Shown: in pieces, positions 46,445-57,308 of the stretch
Layout of the letters: each line of letters starts with the position of its first letter
Numbering within the stretch: position 1 is the first letter of the stretch
From: Pomphorhynchus laevis
Lineage: Eukaryota > Acanthocephala > Palaeacanthocephala > Echinorhynchida > Pomphorhynchidae
Assembly: GCA_012934845.2 (NCBI GenBank)
Contig: WNNJ02000272.1
Span: forward strand, 62,001 to 126,000
DNA: 64,000 bases
Reading direction: 5' to 3'
Program-made: the position numbers and the translations under genes
The notes under the pieces: model-generated
Seen by the model: the letters and a program-made list of their open reading frames with translations, nothing else
What the model was told of the DNA's origin: nothing
Database searches by the model: none

Positions 46445-46763
46445 TCAGCTAACTGAGTCTACGTATTGTTATATAATTATAAAATAAACAAAACATAATA
46501 ATACTAAATCAAAATTAAATAATTAAATACTAAAATTAATAATTGTTTTTAGATTTTCTATAATTTAAATCTAGTTAAAAAAATAAAATAAAATTTAAAA
46601 TAAACGTCATTTTTATGAATTGACTAATAAATAACAGACGTTGTATCAGAATAAGAATTAGAGGTCATCAGGAGGAACTGCTATGCTATCAGGTTTCGGT
46701 CCCTAACTCCTCTACCCAACATAGCAGCGGGCCAAATACATGCTAATGATGTATTTCCTCTGA
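46445..46763 (+). mobile_element. R330 repeat, full-length reference copy
   Basis: 319 bp. Starts A|TCAGCTAACTGAGTCTAC. AT-rich middle, then GAATTGACTAATAAATAACA, GAGGTCATCAGGAGGAACTG, ATCAGGTTTCGGTCCC, CCCAACATAGCAGCGGGCC and the hairpin AAATACAT-GCTAATG-ATGTATTT. Ends CTCTGA followed by A, where a Helitron would have T. No ORF. Confidence 0.65.
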
Positions 46764-46817
46764 AATAACTATCTAGTATCTTATTCTAATGCAAAGTATA
46801 TTATTTATTATCCATCC

Positions 46818-46859
46818 ATAAAAATTTGCCACTTAATAACTTAAGTGGCAAATTTTTAT
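46818..46859. repeat. Perfect hairpin, 19-bp arms, 4-nt loop
   Basis: Left arm ATAAAAATTTGCCACTTAA, loop TAAC, right arm its exact complement. Fifty-five bases after the R330 copy. Confidence 0.8.
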
Positions 46860-47008
46860 ACTGCCAATTTAATAACCTTCTTGCATTTTGTTTTATCAAT
46901 CATACCCTCACACCGAGTGTGATATTTAGGTTTTACAATTTTGGTAAATTAAATCTTTTAATTCGACTTGAAAAATTTGAACGTACCTTGAAAATTTTAA
47001 TATGAAAT

Positions 47009-47039
47009 CGTTCCAAACGATTAATTGTTTGGTCATCAG
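47009..47039 (-). ncRNA. Hammerhead-like core, isolated
   Basis: Minus strand CTGATGA (47039-47033) followed directly by a 6-bp stem CCAAAC/GTTTGG, then AACGAT in place of GAAA. No unpaired base before stem II, unlike the HL family. Confidence 0.25.
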
Positions 47040-48663
47040 CTGTCGGAATTGTGTTTTCAAGCACCAAACTCATCCCGTTTCGATATATATAACATTTATA
47101 CATAACATTTTTATATATTTATAAATGTTAACTTGAAAATCAACTAGAAGTGCTATTATTTATTCACATTGTTTCAGGAGTGTATAATGTTGCCCTATCA
47201 TATCGATCAAAGTAGTAATTAAAACACGTTTAAATCATTAAATACAAAGTTTCTGTTTTTTCTTTATTATGTTTCAGCTTAAATATAAAAAATCGATTAA
47301 TTGATTCGATTTGATCGATTAACTTAAATTTTTGATATATTTAATTTAACCGTATACGCCTGAATAGTAAACTTTCAAGCAATTATTTTAATTTTTAAAT
47401 TAAAATTTTAAGATTACCGGTTATTTTGAAATTTGCTTTACTAAATGTGTAGCCTGAATATGAAATGTCTTTATTATTTTAAAACACGTTTTAGTCATTG
47501 TGACATTACTTTAATATTGTTAAAACTAACAGTTGATATGAATTAACTCCCATTGTGAAGTGAAAAACAAATACTTCACTAGGGTTGATACATGCACTTT
47601 TGTCAACCGCTCTAATTGATATTTTCTATTTTGGTTTTATTGATTTAAATAAAAATATATATGGTGATGTTATAAAATTTTCGTTTATATTAAAATTTTT
47701 ATTTTAGAGAAACGTATTTTCTTTTTACGCATACTAGTAATTACCAATTACAATATTACAATGTAAAATGAAAGATATATTTTATTTTAATTGATATTTC
47801 CATCTAATTGTCTTTAAAAATATGCTACAAGCATACCCATTCAGTTTTAATTGAACATTTATCAGTGAGTGAATAAAAAGTTATATGTTGCAGGCAACTA
47901 TAATACATATTTACAAACACATTATAAAGCCGCATATACACGTATACCAAAAACCGCATTTCCAAAGTCTGTTCTAAATTACTCGAAATATCGTAAATAA
48001 CAAAATTCGTATTGTAAAATGATAATGTAATTCTTAGGAAAGCAGGTATCGATTATGATTTATGCGAAAAAGCATAAAGTCTGAAAATTCACTGCAACTA
48101 TGGGTTGCATCTACTTTATTTTGTCAGTGTCTAGCATAAAATCCCCGATTGGAATTTAGAATTTAATATCAATCAAATTATAAAATAATATTAGTTAAAC
48201 AATTGCAATATAGGATTACGTAAGGTGAAATTTGGCTAAGAGATACTGTAAAATATATAGTACTATATTGGCAGCATTAGTCTGCATATTTTATCTAAAA
48301 GCTATTGCAGAAAATTTTATCAGAATTTGATTATTTCTTTTAATACAAATTGTTTAATCATTAATTGTCTATTAGCTTCTAATCATAAATTGCATCACAT
48401 CCTACACTTGAGTATTGTACAATGCGTGTGTATTGTGAGGCGTTACTTGACAACGTTGTTTGAGAATATAATACTATATTTGATCATAAATGAAATCTCC
48501 AAAAGGTTGTTAAATAGCATATAAAATAGATCACAAATGCTCCATCTGCTATGTTCATCCACTGTTTTGTAATTGATATGTTATTTTTGCGATTGCTAGA
48601 AAATATAACTTGAAGGGAAATAGTTTATCAAAGAAATAAAATTCAATGTATTTTTTCAAGTAC

Positions 48664-48757
48664 CTCTCGGCAGTACGAAAACTAATCTGATACTGCGCTC
48701 ACGACAAAACATTTTAGTCTTCCACTTTGTCTCATTGATGCTGTGATCGGATTTCAT
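48664..48757 (-). CDS. Possible first coding exon, unknown gene
   Basis: From ATG at 48757 the minus strand reads MKSDHSINETKWKTKM then FCRERSIRLVFVLPR and meets a donor-like GAGAG|GTACTT at 48664. Less AT-rich than its flanks. The phase (1) does not match the phase-0 entry of exon F, so if real it is not the exon immediately before F. No family recognised. Confidence 0.15.
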
Positions 48758-48891
48758 CTCTTCAATAATTAATAATAAACACAAAAATTTAGTACTTGCT
48801 GATACAGTAGGTCAGCAACATACATTCACCAGGTGTAATTTCAATTTCTACAAAACACATACTCCGGGACACCAATCACAAGTTTCTACAA

Positions 48892-48954
48892 TTCTTTAAA
48901 CCGAATATGTTAATAGATATATAAATATTTTAAATAAATTTAATAAATATATAT

Positions 48955-49017
<63 letters not shown>

Positions 49018-49195
49018 AAATATTGATATTATTCTATGATTTAAATAAAAAAAACACTCAAAAATATTCTTTAAACTGAATATGTTAATAAATGTATAAA
49101 TATATTAAATATATTTAATAAATATATATTTTTATGATATAAAATATTAATCTTATTCTATGATATAAAATAAAAAACATGCTCAAACATTTATC
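48892..49195. repeat. Tandem duplication with TA expansion
   Basis: TTCTTTAAACCGAATATGTT starts unit 1 (48892-49066) and TTCTTTAAACTGAATATGTT starts unit 2 (49067-49195). Both hold TTTAATAAATATATAT and CTTATTCTATGAT-like blocks. Unit 1 carries a (TA)n tract of about 55 bp. Confidence 0.7.
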
Positions 49196-49689
49196 TCCGT
49201 ATCTCAATAACCTACACATACCATTAGTCTTCATATTTATGATCTAAAAGTGGCTAGAGTATAACTATATATGGAAAAGTATATATAATATAAAAATATA
49301 TAGAGTATATATCTAGTCTATATATAGAGTATATATAAAAGTATAAACCGAAAAAGATATAAAGATAAAGATATAGAAATTTAAAAATATTGATAAAGGT
49401 ATAAACCGACACTAGTTAATTAATTTTATATTCTTTTCTAACCAGATGAATTCTTACAAGCAGTTTAACCAGCCCCGTAAACTATATATATTATATAGTA
49501 ATCTCCTGCTATTTTCTAAAGCAAATTGCATTATTGGTCTTTGATTATATACATAAGTATAGAGTAAATAAGTATACGTATATAAAACATAATTTGAGGT
49601 ATTCACTGTTACTGGGACTCTCTAGGAGTCCTTCTTCATATTTGAATATAAATATCATTACAACAGCAAATTGAAGAATTTACTTATTA
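49196..49689. other. AT-rich stretch upstream of PLE tail
   Basis: Repeated short TATATAGAGTATATA-type units at 49260-49340. Near 49615-49640 an imperfect hairpin GGACTC/GAGTCC follows TGAAGA on the minus strand, like the PLE ends. No gene. Confidence 0.4.
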
Positions 49690-52160
49690 ACTTTTCGCCC
49701 TTTGGGCTTTTTAAATCTAGAATACAGGCACAAACAAAATAAATATTTCATACAATATTTAAATTTAGTTTTTTTCCAATCGTAAATATAGTCTGAATTT
49801 ATACGTGATGATCAGTATGTCATTAACTGACCTACTTACTGCTGTTCAATTGCTTTCCTTATAAGTGAAGTTTCCAAGTTATTCTTTATAATAACATATT
49901 GAAATATGTCATTTTCGGTATTGTGAACTTCCACAGAATGTTTCACGATCGCATCTCTCTATACGTTTATATTTTAAGTCTGATCGTCTGTTGTTTAGTC
50001 TTATATTAATTGTTCGACCTCATTCATCGACAGATTGAGCATTGCATAGACTGCACAGTCCAACGTATAGGTTCCTTGAAATTTACAATCTGTTACAGTC
50101 GTTAACTAAGCTTAGCCCTGTTGAGGTGCTCTCAAACGTTTGACAGTCAAGGATGTTATTGCAGCATTTTGATCTATTGATCTTACACTTATTACAATGC
50201 CCTTGCTTACGATTATGATTATCATCTTTGTACACACTAAACGTAGACTTGACAAGATACCTTGAGATATTAATTCCTGTGAATATTACTCGATGTCTAA
50301 ATAATTGTAGTTTATTATTTTTCTTCAGTATCCTATTTATAACTTTGTTACTGTCTCTTTGTAGCAACCGAAGACCGTTATGATACGGCATTATTAGTCT
50401 ATGATGCCAATTTGATTTTTCTTCTAAATCATTCTGATTTATATGAATTCGGGCTTTTTGTAGTTCAGGATGAACCTAACGTCGTGTGTAACTTTGATTT
50501 AATAATTCGTTGTTTAGGGCTAGTAACTATTTTTCTGCATCTTCTCGTTCGGTACGTAATCGAAATATTACAAGAGCTTCGCTGAATATAATTGACCTTT
50601 TCATACCAGCGGAATGATTACTGGGTGTAGATGAACTTTTTGAAATGTTGGTTTTCAATACAATGTTGTTTTAAAAGTGTCATTGCAGTCTATAGTAATG
50701 GAAAGGCCAATAAAATTAACTAACTGTGACGTTTCAAGTGTAAATCGCATAGGTCCAAATTTGTTAATTGCTTCATTAAACTCACTGAAAGAGTGGTCTA
50801 TTGTTCTCCAAATAGCAAACACATCATCAATGTAACGAACCCAACAGAAAGGTCGTTCGAAAGTTTAAAAGAATGATTTTTCATACCGATCTAGCAAGGT
50901 AAATGGTTGCAAGTGTATATGGGCAACAGATATACCCATGGTCACTCCAATAACTTGCTTGTATAACTTGTTATTAAATTTAAATATATTCCCTGATAAA
51001 ATTAACCGTAATGCGGACATAACAAATCTACATGTTGACGTTGGGTAATTTGCTGCTACCATATCTTGATGTATGTAGTCCACCGCTGTGTCATGGGGAA
51101 TTATAGTGTATACTGGTTCGATATCAATAGTAAATAATTTATCATGTTTACGTAATTCCTTTTCATGTTCACGTAGTTTAGAAATACATTCATATGGGTT
51201 ACGGATATAGATTTTCATCGTACTAATTAATGGCTTTAACAATTCATGGATATATCGTGAGGGCTTTTCCGTTATTGTACTTTTGTTACTCACTATTGGT
51301 CCACCTGGACACGGACAAATGTTTTTATACGTTTTCGGTACCATGTAAATAAATCATTGAGTTTTTTACTTAAAAATGTTTGATTTGAATTTATGTTTCT
51401 CGCCAATTTTTTACATTGACCATAGCGATTTTTGCAATTATATTCCCATATGATCATGATCTCTAGTATTAATATTGCGAGGAAACATTTTTGACGCTGC
51501 TCTGTTTAGTGCTGTAGATATTGTCAGTCAATCACATGTTGCTGGCGTCGGTATAAAAGACAAACCCAGACCAAATGCCTGTTTCTCATTGTCACTTTGT
51601 ATTACATTATCAGAAGTTTCAATATTCTTATTTGAATTAACACTCATATTGTGTGGAAGTTGACCGTTAATACTGGGTTTTGTTGACATAAATTCTTCAA
51701 CATTTACAAAAACGTGAAGTTTTCGTAGTTTCTTAAATTTCTTAATACAACATTGTCGATATTTATCATAGTCGATTTTGACATATTGGTTCTTGCAAAC
51801 AGATAAAAGTCCCGTAAGAGACATACAAGCTGTCGGCTGAAATCATATTGTGTGGAAGTTGACGGTTAATACTGGGTTTTGTTGACATAAATTCTTCAAC
51901 ATTTACAAAACGTGAAGTTTTCGTAGTTTCTTAACTTTCTTAACACAATATTGTCGATATTTATCCAAGTCGATTTTGACATATTGGTTCTTGCAAACAG
52001 ATAAAAGTCCCGTAAGAGACATACAAGCTGTCGGCTGAAATCGTTCTGCACTTGTCGCCACTTAGCTTTAAGCCACATTGCATATTCAACGTCGAACAGA
52101 TCCAAGTTCACTGCCAGTTGCTTCCGAATGTAAAGTGATTTTGAAATTGCATTTAATTTA
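49690..52160 (-). mobile_element. Canonical PLE P1 (RT then GIY-YIG), decayed
   Basis: The minus strand from about 52110: N-terminal region (CRQCCIKKFKKLRKL-like and FGLGLSFIPTPATC). RT at about 51344-50800 (VPKTYKNICPCPGGP, ITEKPSRYIHELLKPL, KLFTIDIEPVYTIIP, YKQVIGVTMGIS). Then a cysteine-rich lead (CNKCKINRSKCCNN at about 50190) and GIY-YIG-type remains to 49870 (NIRLNNRRSDLKYK). RT before nuclease is the Penelope/Poseidon/Neptune order. The end near 49690 shows a GCCC/GGGC hairpin then GAAA. Many breaks and an internal 199-bp duplication. Confidence 0.75.
51645..52041. repeat. Tandem duplication inside PLE P1, 199-bp period
   Basis: 51645-51843 and 51844-52041 are about 97% alike (CATATTGTGTGGAAGTTGAC ... 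GAGACATACAAGCTGTCGGC). The high identity says the duplication is much younger than the PLE itself. Confidence 0.9.
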
Positions 52161-52359
52161 TGGAAAAAATATCCAAAATTTGTCGATGTGACAATGTTGT
52201 AGAAATCTGTGTGCTACGAGAGATCTCGCTTGAGATACGGCTAAAAATTTTTAGAATAATAAATTGTCGATCGCGATCATGAATCACAAAATGATTCGGG
52301 CACATATTGTAAAAATAATAATTGCTTAACAGGAATATTGCACAAACAAATTTTAAGCG

Positions 52360-52383
52360 TTTCGGCCTTGTGGCCTTTATCAA
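52360..52383 (-). ncRNA. Hammerhead-like hairpin at PLE end
   Basis: Minus strand TTGATAA, A, stem GGCC/GGCC with loop ACAA, then GAAACGC. The first strand deviates from CTGATGA at two positions, the second strand is intact. It lies 200 bp upstream of P1 and 180 bp downstream of the nuclease fragment at 52560, so it could end either. Confidence 0.35.
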
Positions 52384-52559
52384 TCTACAACACAAATTAT
52401 AACTAAATAATAGTCATCAACGATTAACAATTAAATTTAATCAGAAATATTCTCAAGTTATACCAGGTTCGATGAACAGATTCTCTGCGTTGCAGCCATA
52501 CTCAACTTCAGTGTAGTCTTAAAACAATGCTATTTTCTAGTTGCCGTCTTCTCTTATCA

Positions 52560-52745
52560 TCTATAATGCCAATGATAAACTAAAAAGTAGCTAAAGCGGT
52601 TTCCATCTCAGCGTTCCAATGCGTGGCGTAGAGCTCCATCCGCTGCAATGTTAGCTTTAATCTGTGAGCGTCCAAGATTTAGTCGACGTGCTAATCACAT
52701 ACTGCTTTGTCCGACGTATTGCTTCTTATTGCTTCCTTTATATAT
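52560..52745 (-). mobile_element. PLE GIY-YIG fragment P4
   Basis: The minus strand from 52740 reads KQYVGQSS, then ARRLNLGRSQIKANI and AADGALRHALER, the second half of a PLE GIY-YIG nuclease. Two stops. It probably belongs to a PLE lying upstream of P1 in the same orientation. Confidence 0.65.
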
Positions 52746-52970
52746 AATTAGAGTGAGAGTGTAACCGACTATATATAACCGACTATATATACAAATATCA
52801 ATGAAAGGATCCCAGAGCTGATTTGAATAAGTAATGTAAACTATATATATGAAAGCGTCTCAAAGAAGACCCCGGGTGCAGTTCAATCTGATTCTTACAT
52901 ATATATAATTTAATCGCAGAATGTCTACATATAGTTTTAAATCCGAACATCGAACATTTACAATTATATA

Positions 52971-53060
52971 TAGTGTTGCCAGAAGTGGTATAGTGTTGCT
53001 AGAAGTGTCGCTATAAGTGGTATATGTAGTGCTGTTAGAAGTGGTATATATGGTGTTGCC
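52971..53060. repeat. Minisatellite, about 4 units of 22 bp
   Basis: Units like TAGTGTTGCCAGAAGTGGTA, drifting between copies. The last unit runs into the duplicated block at 53052. Confidence 0.75.
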
Positions 53061-53652
53061 GGGTACTCATTGGTCGTCTAGAAGTAATATGGTGACTGAA
53101 AGTCGTGAATCGAAGTCCAGTTTATCAAGCAACACCATTTAGTATAAATGCCGTATTTCGTAAGAAATCTTAGACCGTTGTCTACTCAGCACAACCGTGC
53201 ACTACTATTATACATGACGTATCTATTTAGGATCCAACAAGTGCAGCGACAATTCAGCAACAACCTCTGCCTAGTGTTTAAGAATGGTCTGCACAGCAAT
53301 TCGATCTGGTTAAGAGCGTAAGCCTCAGACAATTAAGCAATGTGTCGGAAACGCCTTTATTCACAATGTCACACAGGCAACCGAAACCGCCAGTGTGTAC
53401 TTCATTCTACCGATTAGTGTTGCCGGGTACTCACTGGTCGTCTAGAAGTAATATGGTGACTGATAGTCGTGAATCGAAGTTCAGTCTATCAAGCAACACC
53501 ATTTAGTATAAATGCCATATTTCGAAAGAAATCCTGGACCGTTGTCTACTCAGCACAACCGTGCACTACTATTATACATGCCGTATCCATTAAGGATCCA
53601 ACAAGTGCAACGACAATTCAGCAACAAGCTCTGCCTAGTGTTTAAGGATGTT
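53052..53652 (+). repeat. Direct duplication, 237-bp blocks, 364-bp period
   Basis: 53052-53288 and 53416-53652 are about 94% alike (GTGTTGCCGGGTACTCA, CAACACCATTTAGTATAAAT, GTCTACTCAGCACAACCGTG). The 127-bp spacer differs. The blocks encode part of the PLE RT-to-nuclease linker (PYPLRIQQVQRQFSNKLCL). Confidence 0.85.
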
Positions 53653-54310
53653 CCTCCGAATTCCAAAAATATCCTTCCGAAGCCCATACAAACTTTACGA
53701 CATGCTAAGGAATAAACATAGATAGGTCAACGAATGAACTAGTATGCAATGCAAAGATAAAAAATGCAAGTACTGTGCTGAAATAAGCAGCAGCATTAAG
53801 ATTGTAAGCACCGTCACAATAGCTTCGTATAAAATAAAAGGATGATACAATTGCAAAAGCAAAGGTGTCATATACTTATGTAAAGGGCGAGAAATGCCCC
53901 AACATTACGTTGGACAGACTGGCGGAAAGATGAACATCCACGCACTTACACGTCTATCAGACATCGCCCACTAACGATCCAAGAATGACGGAGCTGCGAA
54001 ACAATGCATCCAAAACGACGGACACAAAATGCAAACAACAATAATACAGGCAGACATACAAGACACAGCTAAAAGGAAAGCCACATAACTGTATTGGATT
54101 AAAAACTGATGTCGGATAAACAGCTTAATTCAGAGCACATCTATCATTTAACATAAAGCTCGAATACTCAATGATCAACATCAAAAGTCTCCAAATTCTT
54201 CCAGAGTTTACACGCAGTTCATAAAAGAACATACATATTGCATTGAAGAGAATTTATAACTGATTTTGTATACTGAAGAAGGGGGAAATCCCGAAAGCTT
54301 TATAAAATAA
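53500..54310 (+). mobile_element. Canonical PLE P3, 3' part with nuclease
   Basis: Linker (RIQQVQRQFSNKLCLVF, ILPKPIQTLRHAK) followed by a zinc lead (CKYCAEISSS-like) and GIY-YIG (HYVGQTGGKMNIHALT, IAH, NDGAAKQCIQNDGHKM). Its layout is closest to P2 (HVGQTGGQINIRDLT, NDGTTRHSIEYTEH), so the two are one family. The end is the hammerhead-like motif at 54273. Several stops. Confidence 0.75.
54273..54296 (+). ncRNA. Hammerhead-like core at 3' end of PLE P3
   Basis: CTGAAGA, A, stem GGG/CCC with loop GGAAAT, then GAAA and GCTTTATAAAATAAATAAG. Both catalytic strands are intact. Hammerheads in the terminal repeats of canonical PLEs are established, and Naiads are reported to lack them. Confidence 0.5.
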
Positions 54311-54463
54311 ATAAGTCTTTGCCTTGATTCGTATAAATAAATACAATATTATCTACCTAATAATATCGTTATTGATGGACGATCCGAATCTGCACCATTA
54401 TATATATTCATTAATGAAAATCACCAGCTAGGATCCTTTTTAGAATTCAAAGTGATATATTTT

Positions 54464-54666
54464 AGTTTTGTGTTAGAAAAACCAGCTAAGTCCAGAATTT
54501 TTTTTATAACGTTTCGAATTTATTTTTCAAATTGTAATTAACTTTAATCAACAATTTAAATCTAGTCTAGATTTAAATTGTTGATTAAAGTTACTTACAA
54601 TTTGAAAAAGAAATTCGAAACGTTATAAAAAAATTTCTGGACTTAGCTGGTTTTTCTAACACAAAA

Positions 54667-54668
<2 letters not shown>
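54464..54668. repeat. 205-bp near-perfect palindrome
   Basis: Arms of about 102 bp (left AGTTTTGTGTTAGAAAAACC..., right its complement ending CTAACACAAAACT), centred at 54566, with a few mismatches and small indels. It adjoins a long (TA)n tract and lies between the tails of P3 and P2. Confidence 0.85.

Positions 54669-54739
<71 letters not shown>
54669..54739. repeat. (TA)n microsatellite, about 70 bp
   Basis: Uninterrupted TA dinucleotides. PLE insertion bias toward microsatellites is documented; here two PLE tails and a palindrome surround the tract. Confidence 0.95.
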
Positions 54740-54741
<2 letters not shown>

Positions 54742-54914
54742 TACTGTAATACTGTAATTGTAGTTGGCAACATCTACAATTATATATAGGTATTTAACCG
54801 GTTGTTCACCAGATTATCCTTTGAATTATCCATCATCCATTGATGATGCTTTCTATCTAATAATATTAATTTAAATCGTGATAATAATGTAATAAACACA
54901 ATTTATTTCAAAGC

Positions 54915-54935
54915 TTTCTGATAACCCTTCTTCAG
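54915..54935 (-). ncRNA. Hammerhead-like motif at 3' end of PLE P2
   Basis: Minus strand CTGAAGA, then AGGGTTATCA, GAAA, GCTTTGAAATAAAT. It aligns with the motif at 54273 over its whole length, but stem II no longer pairs, so it is probably inactive. Confidence 0.35.
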
Positions 54936-57205
54936 CAACGATTTCAAAACACTTGTTTGTGAGTTAGAAAATTACACGTATATATACATTAAATCCGGAA
55001 GAGTTTTGATTTATTTTCTTATTAAGGGTAAATGGTATATATGTTCTGTATTGAGTTGTTTATCTGCCATTAGTTGACCTATCTAAAATAGTTCTTTTCG
55101 CTTTTCCGTATCGTCCATGTTTCGTCAAGAATTGTATTTTTTATCTGATGCTCTGTATATTCAATGGAGTGTCGTGTTGTCCCATCGTTTTCAAGTCGTT
55201 TATGAGCAATATACGATCGTCTGGTAAGATCCCTTATGTTTATCTGTCCGCCTGTTTGACCAACATGCGTTGCTGAACATTCAATGCATTTACACGCGTA
55301 AACTACATCTTTGCTTTTGCTGTTAAAATTACCTCGTATCTTATATGATAGTTCTGTTTTTGGATTATGAAACTTAGTGCACATCTCCATTTCCTTACAG
55401 CACTTGCACTTCTTATAATTGTACGATTTGCTTTCACCTGATTGATACTTTTGATTGGAGTTAATTATCTTAAGAATAGTTCTCTTTTTTAGAAGCTATT
55501 TGTGGCGTCTTTATGTGTTTACTGCTAGTATTATTGAGATGGTTCAATGCCTTTGCAACATCATTTTGTAATCTATTAAGCGCTGAATGGTATGTGAATT
55601 GTGCATAAAACTTGTTTTGGTTTGCTTTTTCTTTTGTTTTCTTCTTCAAAATAGTTTATCTAGACATCTTGTTTACTTCCTGTATTTGTCTTTGAATTTG
55701 TATTATTCTGTATCCACGTTCTTTTAATTATTTAATCAGTTTGTGAATATTAGTATTGTAATTGCTTTTCGTTGAGCATATCTTTTTTATGCGTATTATT
55801 TCATTTTTAATAACTAACCGTTTTACTTTATTTGTCATACAACTCCGTGCATGGAGTAGACTTCTGGTGCCCTCAAATTCGCGGTGTAAGATTGTTTGCC
55901 AGTTGTTACCGTCATCTTTGAACATTTCTACGTCTAGAAATGTAACTTTTTCTTGAATTGCATGTGTGAATTTTAGTTCACTTGCGGTATTTAAAGTTGT
56001 AATGAATTGTTCAAGATTTTCCATGCCATGCGTCCATACGATGAAGATATCAACTATGTACCGCCACCATAGATACGTTTTATTTACAGACGTTTTAAGC
56101 ATTAGTTCTTCAATATGAGCAACGTAGAGTCCAGCAAATACTAAGGCCACAAAGCTTCACATTGCTGTGCATATTTGTTGGTGGTACAAACATTCATCAA
56201 ATGTAAAAGTACTTGACTTTAGAACGAGTTCAAGACGCCTTATGTTTTTCTCTATTTCATCATTTTTCATTTTTTTCATCGATTAGTGTTTTCCGTATTG
56301 TTTCGTTACCATTATCAAGTTTGCTGCTGGTGTATAAAGACTCTATGTCCATCGTAAAAACTATTGCATTCTCAGGAAAATCCTTTTTTAGTTGTTCGAA
56401 TTTATTCATAAATTTCTCAGTGTACGATAGTTTATTAGAGAGGATTGATTGTAATTTCTTGTGTAAAAATTTTGCCAACTTTCTGTAGCCATTCCTATAT
56501 TGTTTATGATCGGTCTTCCTGAACACGGACTAGTACCTTTATGTATTTTTGGTACAAGATACATTTTTCCAGGACGATGTTTTTGTACTAGAACTTTTTC
56601 GTCTTCATAATTTCTAAACATTCGTTTTATTTATGTGTTCACTTTGTTTACAATGCTCAGATGTTTTTCCATTGTGATGTTCATATATGTGTTTGTGTTT
56701 AGCTGCCTCTAACCTTCAGTTAAATAGTCTTTTTTATCCCATATGACAGTTTTACCTCCTTTATCGGCTTTTTGTAAGACTATATCAGTCATGTTGCTGA
56801 GATCGTGAATAGATTTCATTTCACTATTGCTTAAATTTGGTTTGTAGTTCGTGTCTGGTGGCATGCCGATATATCGTTGTATTTCATCAGTTTTAACTAC
56901 TTTACTTTTAATAATTTGTCTTTTATTTGAATTTGCAATGTTTTCAAATGTCCAATTAGTCATACTTCTGAGGTTCATTGTTAAATTCACGTTGCACGGA
57001 AACAAAATTTAATCCAAGAGACAGTGCCTCACGGTGTTCATCTGATATTATTTTATTTGTTAAATTAACAATTGTGTCACTTTTATATTTTATTGGCTTG
57101 CGTTGAAACCTTTTAAATCTTCGATTTGTATGACAATGTGTTTCCAGTTCAGTTTGTGTTACAGGTCTGTGTAACCATCGTGATAATTTACGACATTTTT
57201 GTTTC

Positions 57206-57210
57206 ATTAA
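57206..57210. repeat. Target-site duplication, left (ATTAA)
   Basis: ATTAA directly before the 5' LTR; the same five bases follow the 3' LTR at 61153-61157. Five-base duplications are normal for Ty3/Gypsy integrases. Confidence 0.9.
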
Positions 57211-57308
57211 TGTGGTATCACATTTAATTACTTTATCATTTATATTTAACTTTACCTACTATTTGTAGATTCGTGAATAAAAGCCATTTATTCTCTCTGG
57301 TTAACACA
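57211..57308 (+). repeat. 5' LTR of Gypsy G2 (98 bp)
   Basis: TGTGGTATCACATT ... GGTTAACACA, with TG...CA ends and an AATAAA-containing stretch. It differs from the 3' LTR by one base, which implies a recent insertion. Very short LTRs are known in the mag lineage. Confidence 0.95.

Larger units (their letters stand above)
46860..48891. other. Gene-free stretch with one possible exon
   Basis: AT-rich; no repeat family recognised apart from the hairpin core at 47009. A possible minus-strand first exon lies at 48664-48757. Confidence 0.35.
54900..57210 (-). mobile_element. Canonical PLE P2, main part
   Basis: The minus strand from 57207: N-terminal domain (KCRKLSRWLHRPVTQ, EALSLGLNFVSVQ); DMTDIVLQKADKGG-type block near 56790; VPKIHKGTSPCSGRP near 56570; VFTMDIESLYTS near 56340; the palm near 56060; then after degraded linker a GIY-YIG nuclease at 55390-55079 (VVYACKCIECSATHVGQT, NDGTTRHSIEYTEH). 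The 5' part of the same frame resumes at 61153-61415 beyond an inserted Gypsy. Several frame breaks in the middle. Zinc cysteines CKC...C precede the nuclease core. Confidence 0.85.
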
